From: CAVXXB01 sp963765585
GTDB taxonomy: Bacteria; Calditrichota; Calditrichia; JAJRVZ01
Assembly (NCBI GenBank): GCA_963765585.1
Contig: CAVXXB010000016.1
Coordinates: 124,001 to 188,000 of the forward strand
DNA: 64,000 nt
Direction of reading: 5' to 3'
Shown: in pieces, positions 28,870 to 38,323 of the stretch
How the letters are laid out: each line of letters begins with the position of its first letter
Position numbering within the stretch: position 1 is the stretch's first letter
Made by a program: the position numbers and the translations under genes
The notes under the pieces: model-generated
The model's input: only the letters and a program-made list of their open reading frames with translations
What the model was told of the DNA's origin: nothing
Databases searched by the model: none

Positions 28870-29083
28870 GGTGCTCGGCTCTCTGTACTCGCTTCTCGCA
28901 ACTCGGTTCTCGGCGCTGGGCACTGGATTCTCGGTGCAGAGTACTTGGTACTTGGCTCTGGGTGCAGGTCCCAGATATATTGATTGTAACTTAGCAAATA
29001 CAGTCTAAATCGAGTTATGAGTTATGAGTACCGAGTACCGAGTGCCCAGAAGCGAGTACCCAGCACCGAGTGCCGAGTACCGA
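28870..29083. repeat. ACTCGG inverted-repeat element without ORF
   Basis: Left arm 28870-28966 (TGCTCGGCTCTCTGTACTCG, then CAACTCGGTTCTCGG) and right arm 29011-29083 (ACCGAGTACCGAGTGCCCAG...GCACCGAGTGCCGAG). Same unit family as 24081-24686, but only about 45 bases lie between the arms. 28853-29233 holds no gene. Confidence 0.8.
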
Positions 29084-29233
29084 TCAAATTTACAAAAAAA
29101 GTTAATATCGAAATAGATGTTGAGAAACTAATTTCATCGCATGTTCTGATTGATATGATCATTATTGATATATATATTTGTAACTCACACCTGAATAAAA
29201 GCCGCAAAATTTTAAATATTTAAGAGGTCCGCC

Positions 29234-32200
29234 ATGAAAAATCTGTTTTTGCTGACTCTGATGTTCGGTCTGGCCATATCCATGATACAATGCGAAAAAC
29301 AAGACAGCGATAAGGTGAATCCCAACTCACTGGTCTCATTTCATTCTTCCGGTATGATATCCCGTGAAAGTAGCATTAAAATTGTCTTTCATGAGATAAT
29401 GATTCCTGAGTTTGAGGTAGGGCAGACCATTGCCGAATCTCCGTTCGAATTTAATCCGCGGATTAGCGGAGAGGCAAAATGGACCAATCAGAGAACGCTT
29501 GAATTCCGGCCGGCGGAGCGGTTGCCGGGCGGTGAAAAATACAAGGCGACTCTGGATCTCAGCAATATTACAGAGAATTTTTATAACTACAATGATTTCA
29601 GTTTCAATTTTAACACTATAAAACAAACCCTGTCGATTCGTGTGGACGCACTCCAGGCTGCCAGTCAGACAGATCTGCAAAAGCAAAAACTTAGTGGTGA
29701 ACTTATTACCGCAGATATGGAAGACGGTATCCTGATTGAAAAACTGTTACAGGCCCGTCAGGCAGATAAGGATCTCACCATTAATTGGAATCATGCGGCC
29801 GGGAGGCGCAAACACCGGTTCATTGTGGTTGGGATTACACGTGAGGAAAAAGAATCAAATGTGGTGATCACCTGGGATGGGGATGTAATTGATGTGGATG
29901 ACTCCGGGCAGTATGAAATAAAAATCCCGGCAATAGGGTCATTTGAAATTACAGATGTCCGGGCAATGCAGGATAAAACAGATTTCATTGAGATAGTATT
30001 TTCTGATCCCATTCTGAAAAAACAAAACCTGGATGGTTTGATTCGTACAAAAGTGCCGGCAAATCTTCGCTTTGAAGTCCTTCTTAACACAATTCGCGTT
30101 TATAATTCGGTTAAGTGGAACGGAAGCATCGAACTGCTTGTGGATCCTGCCATTAAAAATGTCATGGGGTACAAATTGGGCAAAAGTGGCAGCTATTCAA
30201 TTACTTTTGAAGATCTGAAACCGCAGGTCAGATTCGCAGGTAAGGGTGTCATTTTACCAGGAACAAATAATTCACGGATTGCTATCGAGACCGTGAACCT
30301 GCATGCTGTAATTGTTGAGGCCACACAAATCTATGGCAAAAATATTCCGCAATTTCTTCAACAGAATAATTTATCCGGCGACTATGAACTGCACCGGGTC
30401 GGCCAGGTTGTCTGGCAGGACACCATCGATTTGAAATTAACCCAGGATAAGGCAAACCGGTGGATACGACACGGTCTGGATCTGAAAGCATTGATCAGAA
30501 ATTATCCCGGAGGAATGTACCACCTTCGCATCTATTTTCTACGAGAACATATTGAATATGACTGTCAGGATGAGGGTACAGATGAGACGGATGATCGCAG
30601 AGGACGTCGGTGGTCGGAATATTACCGGAACAGACAAAATCCCTGCCATCCGGCATATTATCAGGACTATTATGATCATTCCATTGAAATCACACGCAAT
30701 ATCCTGATATCGGACATTGGACTTCTGGCCAAACGGGACAAGGATAACCGGACATTTATCACATGCACTGATCTAAAAAGCGGATCGCCACTGAGCAGTA
30801 CCGATATCGAGTTGTACAACTATCAGCAAAAACTAATTGGAAATGGAAGTACGGATTCAGATGGGATGCTGGTACTTAAGCCGCAGGAAAAACCATTCCT
30901 CGTGGTGGCCCGAAAAGGAGATCAGCTGGGATATTTGAAGATCGATGATGGATCTGCTCTGCCAATGAGTCACTTTGATGTGGGGGGACAACAATCTCCT
31001 GGTGGCATTAAAGGCTTCATTTATGGAGAGCGTGGTGTATGGCGGCCCGGAAATGATATCTTTTTAACCTTTTTATTATTTGATTCCAAAAATAAGATTC
31101 CGCCCACACATCCCGTACAATTAGAATTTTTTAATGTGCGTGATCAATTGGTGAAAACCATTGTCAAAACCGAATCTTTAAATGGATTCTATCATTTCAG
31201 ATTAAAAACAAATGCCGATGATCCCACAGGTAACTGGCGTGTGAAAATCAGGGTGGGTGGAAGTATCTTTGAGAAAATGCTCAAAATTGAAACTATCATG
31301 CCAAATCGCCTTGATATTGATCTTGATTTTGGTGTAATGCCTGCGTTACAGAACGGTCGTATCAAAGGGGAATTGAGTGCGAAGTGGTTGCATGGGGCGA
31401 CAGCAAAAAATTTAAAAGCCGATCTGGAACTTGGGCTTAAAACTGCAAAAACAGTGTTTACCGATTATCGTAATTTCAATTTTGATGATCCGGCAAGAAA
31501 ATATTATCCCGAGACATTTTCTGTTTTTACCGGAAAATTGAATTCCACCGGCGCACACACATTTGAAACACGTGTATTCACGCGTAACGCAGCACCTGGA
31601 ATGTTACAAGCCAATTTTAAAGCCCGTGTATTTGAATCCAGTGGCGCGTTCAGTATCGAACAATTCAGTAAACCTTTTCATCCATATAAGCAGTATGTAG
31701 GTATTGATCTGCCTGAGCTCAAAAATGACGACAACCGCATTAAAACAGATAGTTCTTATGTGGTTCAATTGGTTCTGGTTGATCAGAAAGGGCAGACGGT
31801 CCAATCAGGAAATCTTGAGATCAAGGTATATAAAATTGAATGGCGCTGGTGGTGGGAACGAGGAGAGAGATCACTTGCTGATTATGTGGAGTCCGCACAA
31901 TATGATCCGGTTATAACTGATCAGGTGAAGATTTCTGATGGTACCGCGCTGTGGCAACTTGAGATAGATGGTCCCAGCTGGAGCCGATATCTTATACGTG
32001 TTAAGGATGAAGAACACGGACATCAAACTGGAAAATTAGTATATGCTTACTCCCGTGGCTGGCGTGGCAGAGATCAGGATGCAGGTGCGGAAGGAATAAG
32101 TACATTAAATCTGACTACAGATAAAAAGGAATATACGGTTGGTGAAGAGATATCTTTAACAATTCCCACCAGCAGTAAGGGCCGTGGTATCATCTCGGTA

Positions 32201-34708
32201 GAAACTGGAAGCCGGGTGCTGGAGACGCATCACATAACCGGACAGGGCGAACCGCTGCATTTTAAACTTAAGACAACACCTGAAATGGTCCCCAATATTT
32301 ATCTTAATGTGACTTACTGGCAGCCGCACCAGGGAGCGAATAACGATTTACCCATTCGAATGTACGGAGTGGCACCGGTAAGTATTTATGATCCTCAGAC
32401 AAAATTATATCCGCAAATTGAAATTGAAGATGTGCTTAAACCCGAGTCAAATTCTCAGTTGAGGGTGACTGAGAAGAATGGCAAGGCCATGACCTATACA
32501 ATTGCCATTGTAGATCAGGGTTTATTAAATCTGACAAATTTTAAAACACCGGATGCCTGGAATTACTTCTATCAGCGGGAAGCCCTGGGCATAAAAACCT
32601 GGGATCTGTATGACTATGTTGCCGGGGCATACGGCGGTGCGTGGGAAAGTTTACTGGCCATTGGCGGTGGTGATGAAGTTCAGGTGGAAGGTCAGAAAAA
32701 GGCCGATCGGTTTCCACCGATGGTCATCTATCTTGGACCATTCGAAGTTCCGGCAGGGGGTAAAAATACCCATGAATTTAGTATTCCGCAGTATGTGGGC
32801 GCGGTCAGGGTCATGGTAGTCGCTGCAAATCAGGACGCTTTTGGTACATTTGAGCAGGATGTCAGTGTCAGGAAGCCTTTGATGGTACTTGGTACCTTGC
32901 CTCGGGTTCTTGGACCGGAGGAGATTGTCGAATTACCGGTGGCCGTCTTTGCCATGGAAAAATTTGTAAAAGATGTCACTACGCGCATTAAAACCAGTGA
33001 TAATCTTAAAATCCTGGGTGTGGATACAAAGCAGACTCGTTTCAAAGAAATCGGTGATCAACTCGTAACGTTTAAATTACAGGCAGGTGAAAATGCCGGA
33101 ATTGCCTCGGTTGCAATTGAAGCGTCGGGTGATGGTGAGGATGCCACACATAAAATTGAACTTGATATCCGGCAGCCAAATCGACCGGTAACAGATGTGT
33201 ACCAGGCGACACTGAAAGACGGTGAGGATTGGAAGGAGGAGATAAAGAGTCCCGGATTACCCGGTACCAATACCGGTATGCTCGAAGTATCACGCATCCC
33301 GCCACTGAACCTGGGCCGTCGACTCAAGTTTCTTATCAGATATCCCCATGGATGTGTGGAACAGACGACATCGGCCGCCTTTCCTCAATTATATCTAGGT
33401 AAAATTTTAAAACTGCCTGAGAATAAGCAAAAAGAGACGGAAAGAAATGTGAAGAGTGCCATCGAAAAATTGCGAACATTTCAGATTGGTAATGGCGGGT
33501 TCAGCTACTGGCCGGGTTATCATTCTAGTGACGACTGGTCATCTAATTATGCCGGGCATTTTTTACTGGAAGCCCGGAAAATGGGCTATGCCGTACCGGA
33601 ATTGATAATCAACCGCTGGTTGAGATATCAGAAAAATCAGGCATTGTCCTGGGTAACCGGCCCGACCAGATCTGCCCTGATCCAGGCATATAGACTATTT
33701 ACTTTGGCCCTGGCTGGAAAGCCTGAACTGGGCGCCATGAATCGATTGAGGGAGGACGAACGACTTACCAATACTGCGAAATGGCGGCTTGCGGCTGCCT
33801 ATTATCTGGCCGGTCAGGAAACTGCAGCAAACGAAATAGTTAGAACGGCTTCTGTTGATACGGATGAGTACCGGGAGTTAAGCAATACCTATGGCTCGGG
33901 TCTGCGTGACCGGGCAATGATTCTGGAGGCGCTCTGCATCCTGGGTAAAACAGATGAATCAATAGATCTGGTTGAAAAGATATCAGAAGAATTGTGCAGT
34001 AAAAAATGGCTCAGTACCCAGACAACCGCCTATGCTTTAATCGGCATGGCAAGGTATGCAGGAATAAGTGCCGGTAATATTAAGATGAAATTTGAGTATA
34101 ATTGGAATCAGGATGCCGCGCAAGAAAGTGAAACCACGGATGCCATCTTTCAACAGGTGCTCGAGCCCGATGACACAAATATAAATGTCATGGCGTTCTC
34201 AAATGATGGTGAAACAGTGATTTATCCCAGGGTTATTATGGAAGGCATACCAAAAATTGGGAATGAAACAGCGAATGAAAGTGGTATGGCTCTGAAAGTA
34301 ACCTATCAAACGATGGCCGGTGAAGATGTGAACCTAAACCAGTTTGAACAGGGAAGCGATTACATCGTTACTGTTATGGTGAAAAATACCGGCAACCAGG
34401 GCAGATATGATGAAATCGCGTTATCCCATCTGCTGCCATCGGGATTTGAAATTCAAAATATGCGGATGACTGAAGTGAACCGTGTCCAGAATGATTCCTA
34501 TGATTATCAGGATATTCGCGACGACCGCGTATATACCTATTTTGATTTGAAACCAGGTGAAGCAAAACGGTTCCAGACGGTGATAAATGCCAGTTATATT
34601 GGTAAGTATTATCTGCCAATGATCTCGGTTGAGGCGATGTATGATGCAACCATTAATGCCAGAACACCGGGCCGCTGGATTGAGATAGTAAATCCTGGGT
34701 TGAAGTAG
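29234..34708 (+). CDS. Bacterial alpha-2-macroglobulin lipoprotein
   Basis: 1824 residues, lipobox SMIQC (Cys 20). Bacterial A2Ms are periplasmic protease traps. Domain order follows the family: N-terminal MG domains (ESPFEFNPRISGEAKW...FRPAERLPGGEKY), GFIYGERGVWRPGN for the macroglobulin core, the bait-region-bearing middle, then YPHGCVEQTTSAA near residue 1374. CxEQ is the thioester-forming motif, so covalent trapping should be possible. After it come the thioester domain alpha-toroid repeats (IGNGGFSYWPG; YALIGMARYAG) and a C-terminal receptor-binding-like domain. It pairs with the penicillin-binding protein 1C gene immediately downstream, the classic arrangement thought to link protease defence with cell-wall repair. 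Intact despite its length. Confidence 0.93.
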   Translation: MKNLFLLTLMFGLAISMIQCEKQDSDKVNPNSLVSFHSSGMISRESSIKIVFHEIMIPEFEVGQTIAESPFEFNPRISGEAKWTNQRTLEFRPAERLPGGEKYKATLDLSNITENFYNYNDFSFNFNTIKQTLSIRVDALQAASQTDLQKQKLSGELITADMEDGILIEKLLQARQADKDLTINWNHAAGRRKHRFIVVGITREEKESNVVITWDGDVIDVDDSGQYEIKIPAIGSFEITDVRAMQDKTDFIEIVFSDPILKKQNLDGLIRTKVPANLRFEVLLNTIRVYNSVKWNGSIELLVDPAIKNVMGYKLGKSGSYSITFEDLKPQVRFAGKGVILPGTNNSRIAIETVNLHAVIVEATQIYGKNIPQFLQQNNLSGDYELHRVGQVVWQDTIDLKLTQDKANRWIRHGLDLKALIRNYPGGMYHLRIYFLREHIEYDCQDEGTDETDDRRGRRWSEYYRNRQNPCHPAYYQDYYDHSIEITRNILISDIGLLAKRDKDNRTFITCTDLKSGSPLSSTDIELYNYQQKLIGNGSTDSDGMLVLKPQEKPFLVVARKGDQLGYLKIDDGSALPMSHFDVGGQQSPGGIKGFIYGERGVWRPGNDIFLTFLLFDSKNKIPPTHPVQLEFFNVRDQLVKTIVKTESLNGFYHFRLKTNADDPTGNWRVKIRVGGSIFEKMLKIETIMPNRLDIDLDFGVMPALQNGRIKGELSAKWLHGATAKNLKADLELGLKTAKTVFTDYRNFNFDDPARKYYPETFSVFTGKLNSTGAHTFETRVFTRNAAPGMLQANFKARVFESSGAFSIEQFSKPFHPYKQYVGIDLPELKNDDNRIKTDSSYVVQLVLVDQKGQTVQSGNLEIKVYKIEWRWWWERGERSLADYVESAQYDPVITDQVKISDGTALWQLEIDGPSWSRYLIRVKDEEHGHQTGKLVYAYSRGWRGRDQDAGAEGISTLNLTTDKKEYTVGEEISLTIPTSSKGRGIISVETGSRVLETHHITGQGEPLHFKLKTTPEMVPNIYLNVTYWQPHQGANNDLPIRMYGVAPVSIYDPQTKLYPQIEIEDVLKPESNSQLRVTEKNGKAMTYTIAIVDQGLLNLTNFKTPDAWNYFYQREALGIKTWDLYDYVAGAYGGAWESLLAIGGGDEVQVEGQKKADRFPPMVIYLGPFEVPAGGKNTHEFSIPQYVGAVRVMVVAANQDAFGTFEQDVSVRKPLMVLGTLPRVLGPEEIVELPVAVFAMEKFVKDVTTRIKTSDNLKILGVDTKQTRFKEIGDQLVTFKLQAGENAGIASVAIEASGDGEDATHKIELDIRQPNRPVTDVYQATLKDGEDWKEEIKSPGLPGTNTGMLEVSRIPPLNLGRRLKFLIRYPHGCVEQTTSAAFPQLYLGKILKLPENKQKETERNVKSAIEKLRTFQIGNGGFSYWPGYHSSDDWSSNYAGHFLLEARKMGYAVPELIINRWLRYQKNQALSWVTGPTRSALIQAYRLFTLALAGKPELGAMNRLREDERLTNTAKWRLAAAYYLAGQETAANEIVRTASVDTDEYRELSNTYGSGLRDRAMILEALCILGKTDESIDLVEKISEELCSKKWLSTQTTAYALIGMARYAGISAGNIKMKFEYNWNQDAAQESETTDAIFQQVLEPDDTNINVMAFSNDGETVIYPRVIMEGIPKIGNETANESGMALKVTYQTMAGEDVNLNQFEQGSDYIVTVMVKNTGNQGRYDEIALSHLLPSGFEIQNMRMTEVNRVQNDSYDYQDIRDDRVYTYFDLKPGEAKRFQTVINASYIGKYYLPMISVEAMYDATINARTPGRWIEIVNPGLK

Positions 34709-34763
34709 GGGAGGGCTGTCTGCTTTCCGCTCTCTCGGCTGTCGGCTAGTTTTGTTTTTATTG

Positions 34764-34783
34764 CCCCAAGATTAATCTTGGGA
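34764..34783. repeat. CCCCAAGATTAATCTTGGG palindrome copy
   Basis: Fourth copy of the 28175 palindrome, between A2M and PbpC genes. It is followed by a CCTGAAACAAGTTCAGG hairpin (34798-34815) and a CGTTCCCAAG...CTTGGGAACG palindrome (34836-34860). Confidence 0.8.
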
Positions 34784-34888
34784 TAATAAGAAAGGATCCT
34801 GAAACAAGTTCAGGATGATCGATTTACTTATTCCTCGTTCCCAAGTTGTACTTGGGAACGGGATTGTTTAATTAAACTCTATTTATTT

Positions 34889-37240
34889 ATGACAAACCAA
34901 AAAGCAACACATATAATTCTCGTCATCACGGGCATGGTACTTGTTCTGGCACTGGGCCTTGTTTTAATTCCCCTGACGTCCTTTGAATCCGACTATTCTA
35001 AGATACTATTGGATCGAAATAATGAATTACTCTCGGCACGGATTGCCGGTGACGGTCAGTGGCGCTTTCCGCCAATTGATACGATACCTGTCAAATATGA
35101 AAAAGCACTACTGGTGTTTGAAGACAAACGTTTTTATCAGCATTTTGGTCTGGATCCCATTGCGGTTGGTCGTGCACTATGGTCGAACATTGAAGCCGGA
35201 ACGGTAGTCAGCGGAGCCAGTACGATTACCATGCAGGTCATACGTTTGTCCAGACCCGGTAGAGCGCGCAGTGTCACTGAGAAGATAACAGAAGCGTTGC
35301 TTGCACTTCATCTGGAACTTAGACATAGTAAACGGGAAATATTATCTCTTTATGCCTCCCATGCTCCCTTTGGTGGGAATGTCGTGGGTCTGGAGGCGGC
35401 GTCATGGCGATATTTCGGTTGTGAGCCCGACCGGTTAAGCTGGGCCGAGTCTGCTTTACTTGCAGTATTGCCAAATAGCCCGGCCTTAATACATCCGGGT
35501 CGTAACCGAAACCGCTTGCTGGAAAAAAGAAATTTCCTGCTGAATAAGATGTATCAGGCGGGTCTTATGGATTCGCTTACATGTGAACTGGCCCGTGCTG
35601 AAAATTTACCTCCTGCGCCACATGCCATGCCTATGTCAGCACCACATTTATTGGCGCGAACCGAGAATGTATCCGGAATTGCAAAAAATTCGCGATATGT
35701 AACGACTATTGATAAAGAACTTCAGCTAAAAGCAAAGCAGATAATCGAAAGACATCATTCCATCAATCGTGCCAATCATATTCAAAATGCGGCTGCATTA
35801 GTGATTGATACCCGCAGCGGTGAGGTTCTGGCGTATATCGGTAATCTGAGTGATTTTGATTTATCTGAAAATGGCAATTATGTGGATATCATCACCGCCC
35901 CGCGTAGTACAGGCAGTATTTTAAAACCGCTTCTGTATGCGGGTTTATTACAAAGCGGGGAGATCACCCCAACACAACTTGTTCCGGATATTCCTACAAA
36001 TATGGAAGGATTTACACCGCAAAATTACAGCCGTAGTTATAATGGGGCCGTTCCGGCCTGGCAGGCACTTGCCCGTTCGCTTAATGTTCCGGCAGTACGT
36101 ATGTTACAAAGTTATGGTGTTAACCGGTTTTATCATTTACTGCAGCATCTGGGAATGTCTACGCTTTTTCGTCCGGCAGATGATTACGGATTATCCTTAA
36201 TTCTAGGGGGCGCAGAATGCAGCTTATGGGATATCACATCCATTTATGCCCGCATGGCATACCAGGTGCAACTTGGATATGGTGTTGACAGCAGCAAGAA
36301 CTATCAGGTAAAATATCTGATTCAAGGCACAAAAAACGAACAAACGATCGATAATATGCCATATCCTTTGAGTCCGGGAGCCATATGGCTGACCTTGGAG
36401 GCCATGCTGGAAGTAGCGCGGCCGGGCGGTGAGAATCCATGGCGCAGTTTTTCATCCTCCCGTAAAATTGCCTGGAAGACAGGAACCAGTTACGGGCACC
36501 GCGATGCCTGGGCGGTTGGCATCACACCCGATATGGTAATTGGAGTCTGGTGTGGGAATGCTAATGGAGAGGGGCGTCCCGGTCTTACCGGATTGAATGT
36601 GGCCGCACCGGTATTGTTTGATATATTTAATATCGTGGAGAAGGGTAACTGGTTTGTTCAACCGGAAAATGATCTGGATGCAGTGACGGTGTGTGTCAAA
36701 AGTGGATATCGTAGTGGTGTAAATTGCAGCGAATCACGGACGATTCTGACCAGTACGGGAAATATCTCCAAAGTATGTCCCTATTGTAAAATTATTCATG
36801 TGGACAAACAACGGCAATGGCAGATATCCGGCAGCTGTGAGAGTATCAATAATGTTGTCAGTACCAGCTGGTTTGTACTGCCACCTGCTATGGAATGGTA
36901 CTACAAACAATCCCATTCCGATTACCTCCCATTACCGCCAATCCGGCCGGATTGTTTTGAGGACCGGAATTTACCGCTTGGATTAATTTATCCACAGAAA
37001 AACAGTAAAATTCTTGTTCCTGTTGAAATTGATGGCAAAATAGGCCGGACTGTTTTTAAGGCAACACATCGTGATCCGGCAATGAAGTTGTTCTGGCATT
37101 TAAACAATGAGTTTATTGGAAACACTGAGGACATACATCAAATTGCAGTAGCACCCCAACCAGGAATGTATGTTCTGACGATTGTGGATGAAGTGGGAAA
37201 TTATTTAGAACGCAGATTTGAGATTGTAGGAGGATACTAA
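34889..37240 (+). CDS. pbpC: Penicillin-binding protein 1C
   Basis: 783 residues, one N-terminal membrane helix. Glycosyltransferase (GT51) motifs: FEDKRFYQHFGLDP (catalytic Glu), VSGASTITMQ and RSVTEKITEALLALHLE. Transpeptidase motifs: SILK (STGSILKP, near residue 343), SLN (near 396) and KTGTS (near 531). The last 90 residues (SKILVPVEIDGKIGRTVFKA...GMYVLTIVDEVGNYLERRFE) are the PbpC-type C-terminal domain. It polymerises and cross-links peptidoglycan in the periplasm; pairing with the upstream A2M gene is a known association. A mid-domain Cys-rich stretch (VKSGYRSGVNCSESR, KVCPYCK) is usual for PbpC. Confidence 0.93.
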   Translation: MTNQKATHIILVITGMVLVLALGLVLIPLTSFESDYSKILLDRNNELLSARIAGDGQWRFPPIDTIPVKYEKALLVFEDKRFYQHFGLDPIAVGRALWSNIEAGTVVSGASTITMQVIRLSRPGRARSVTEKITEALLALHLELRHSKREILSLYASHAPFGGNVVGLEAASWRYFGCEPDRLSWAESALLAVLPNSPALIHPGRNRNRLLEKRNFLLNKMYQAGLMDSLTCELARAENLPPAPHAMPMSAPHLLARTENVSGIAKNSRYVTTIDKELQLKAKQIIERHHSINRANHIQNAAALVIDTRSGEVLAYIGNLSDFDLSENGNYVDIITAPRSTGSILKPLLYAGLLQSGEITPTQLVPDIPTNMEGFTPQNYSRSYNGAVPAWQALARSLNVPAVRMLQSYGVNRFYHLLQHLGMSTLFRPADDYGLSLILGGAECSLWDITSIYARMAYQVQLGYGVDSSKNYQVKYLIQGTKNEQTIDNMPYPLSPGAIWLTLEAMLEVARPGGENPWRSFSSSRKIAWKTGTSYGHRDAWAVGITPDMVIGVWCGNANGEGRPGLTGLNVAAPVLFDIFNIVEKGNWFVQPENDLDAVTVCVKSGYRSGVNCSESRTILTSTGNISKVCPYCKIIHVDKQRQWQISGSCESINNVVSTSWFVLPPAMEWYYKQSHSDYLPLPPIRPDCFEDRNLPLGLIYPQKNSKILVPVEIDGKIGRTVFKATHRDPAMKLFWHLNNEFIGNTEDIHQIAVAPQPGMYVLTIVDEVGNYLERRFEIVGGY

Positions 37241-37516
37241 TGTCTTCCTGCGATTGCCCGAAAATAAGTATAGAGAATGTAATAAATACTTAAATTTCGT
37301 CACTCCCGAAAACGGGATTTTCAATCTGAATTTATTTCAGGGTCTATTCAAAGGGATTCTGAAATCCCGAAACAAGTTTGGGACAGACATGTTCAGAGTA
37401 CGTTTAGGTAAAAATAATCATTTCTCAAAAGTCTTAATAGAATAATTTTATATGTAAAATATGGAAAAATTAGTTTCAACAGTGTAAATTATAATTTCAA
37501 ACAAATTAAGTATATT
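37241..37516. other. Intergenic interval with repeat fragments
   Basis: Contains CCCGAAAACGGGATTTTCAA and GGGATTCTGAAATCCCGAAA (37352-37371) with AAGTTTGGGAC following, fragments of the CTGAAACAAGTTCAGG repeat family. The 63-codon open frame here is repeat-derived. Confidence 0.5.
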
Positions 37517-37855
37517 ATGGAAGATAAATATAAAACAGAACCTGATTTTCTGGAACAAATTGAAGAGTATACTGAAGAACAGGTTCATCTTGTTCCCCAG
37601 TATAATATCGTTTTACTGGATGATGATGATCATACCTATGATTATGTCATTGAGATGCTTATGAAGGTATTCGGACATGATGCGGCCACGGCATACAAAA
37701 TGGCATGTGCTGTAGATGCCCTGGGACGCGTAGTCGTCGATACAACACATAAAGAACGTGCCGAAGTAAAACGTGACCAAATCCATGAATATGGGGCCGA
37801 CTGGCGCCTGGAAAGGAGTGTTGGATCAATGAGTGCGGAGATAGAACCCATATAA
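37517..37855 (+). CDS. clpS: ClpS-like N-end-rule adaptor
   Basis: 112 residues. The ClpS core is recognisable: YNIVLLDDDDHTYDYVIEML (the DDxxT region that contacts the N-degron), a helix with DAATAYKMACAVDALGRVVV and THKERAEVKRDQI. ClpS delivers proteins with bulky N-terminal residues to ClpAP/ClpCP. The variant lacks the CGVYT/EVAE wording of proteobacterial ClpS, as in FCB and planctomycetal forms. The first about 25 residues form an acidic extension. No clpA is adjacent. Confidence 0.8.
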   Translation: MEDKYKTEPDFLEQIEEYTEEQVHLVPQYNIVLLDDDDHTYDYVIEMLMKVFGHDAATAYKMACAVDALGRVVVDTTHKERAEVKRDQIHEYGADWRLERSVGSMSAEIEPI

Positions 37856-38035
37856 AAAGAAAACCCCTGCAAATTGGGGATTGCAAGGGTCGAGCTTGGG
37901 GAAATAACGCGTAGTTATTTTAGGAATGTATCTTATTAGTTCGGCGTAATTATATAAATTGTAATTATTTTGAAAAAGAATGGTCAGTTATTGACCATTT
38001 AATATTTTAGGCCATAAACAGGAGTACAATAAAAA

Positions 38036-38308
38036 ATGAAGTTGTTTGGTAAGCAAAAAAAAGAGGAACCAAAAAAAGAACCGGAAAATTCGTTCGTAGA
38101 AGGACTTGAGGGTTTTGAGCAACAATTGGACAATACATTAAGAGAAGAGCGTACACAGGTAATTGCCGATAAAAAAGAAGAATCCAAAGCAAAAGCCATG
38201 GTGCGAACCTTGCTGGATGCCGGTTATTCAATTATCGAAATTAATGAGTTTATATCCTCCGATAAGGCATACGGATTGAAAGACGGCCAGATTACTATAA
38301 TGGATTAA
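38036..38308 (+). CDS. Small charged protein of unknown function
   Basis: 90 residues, no signal. Lys/Glu-rich N-terminus (KQKKEEPKKEPENSFVEGLE) and a helical C-terminal half with KAMVRTLLDAGYSIIEINEF and GLKDGQITIMD. Ends 15 bases before the flavoprotein gene and is probably co-transcribed with it. Not recognised. Confidence 0.65.
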   Translation: MKLFGKQKKEEPKKEPENSFVEGLEGFEQQLDNTLREERTQVIADKKEESKAKAMVRTLLDAGYSIIEINEFISSDKAYGLKDGQITIMD

Positions 38309-38323
38309 GCAGGATATTTAATA

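Noticed and set aside
29017..29223. Possible small gene before the alpha-2-macroglobulin
   Set aside because: Its first third is the ACTCGG repeat arm; no ribosome site and no recognisable protein pattern.
37254..37445. 63-codon open frame after pbpC
   Set aside because: Overlaps GGGATTCTGAAATCCCGAAA-type repeat fragments; no ribosome site.
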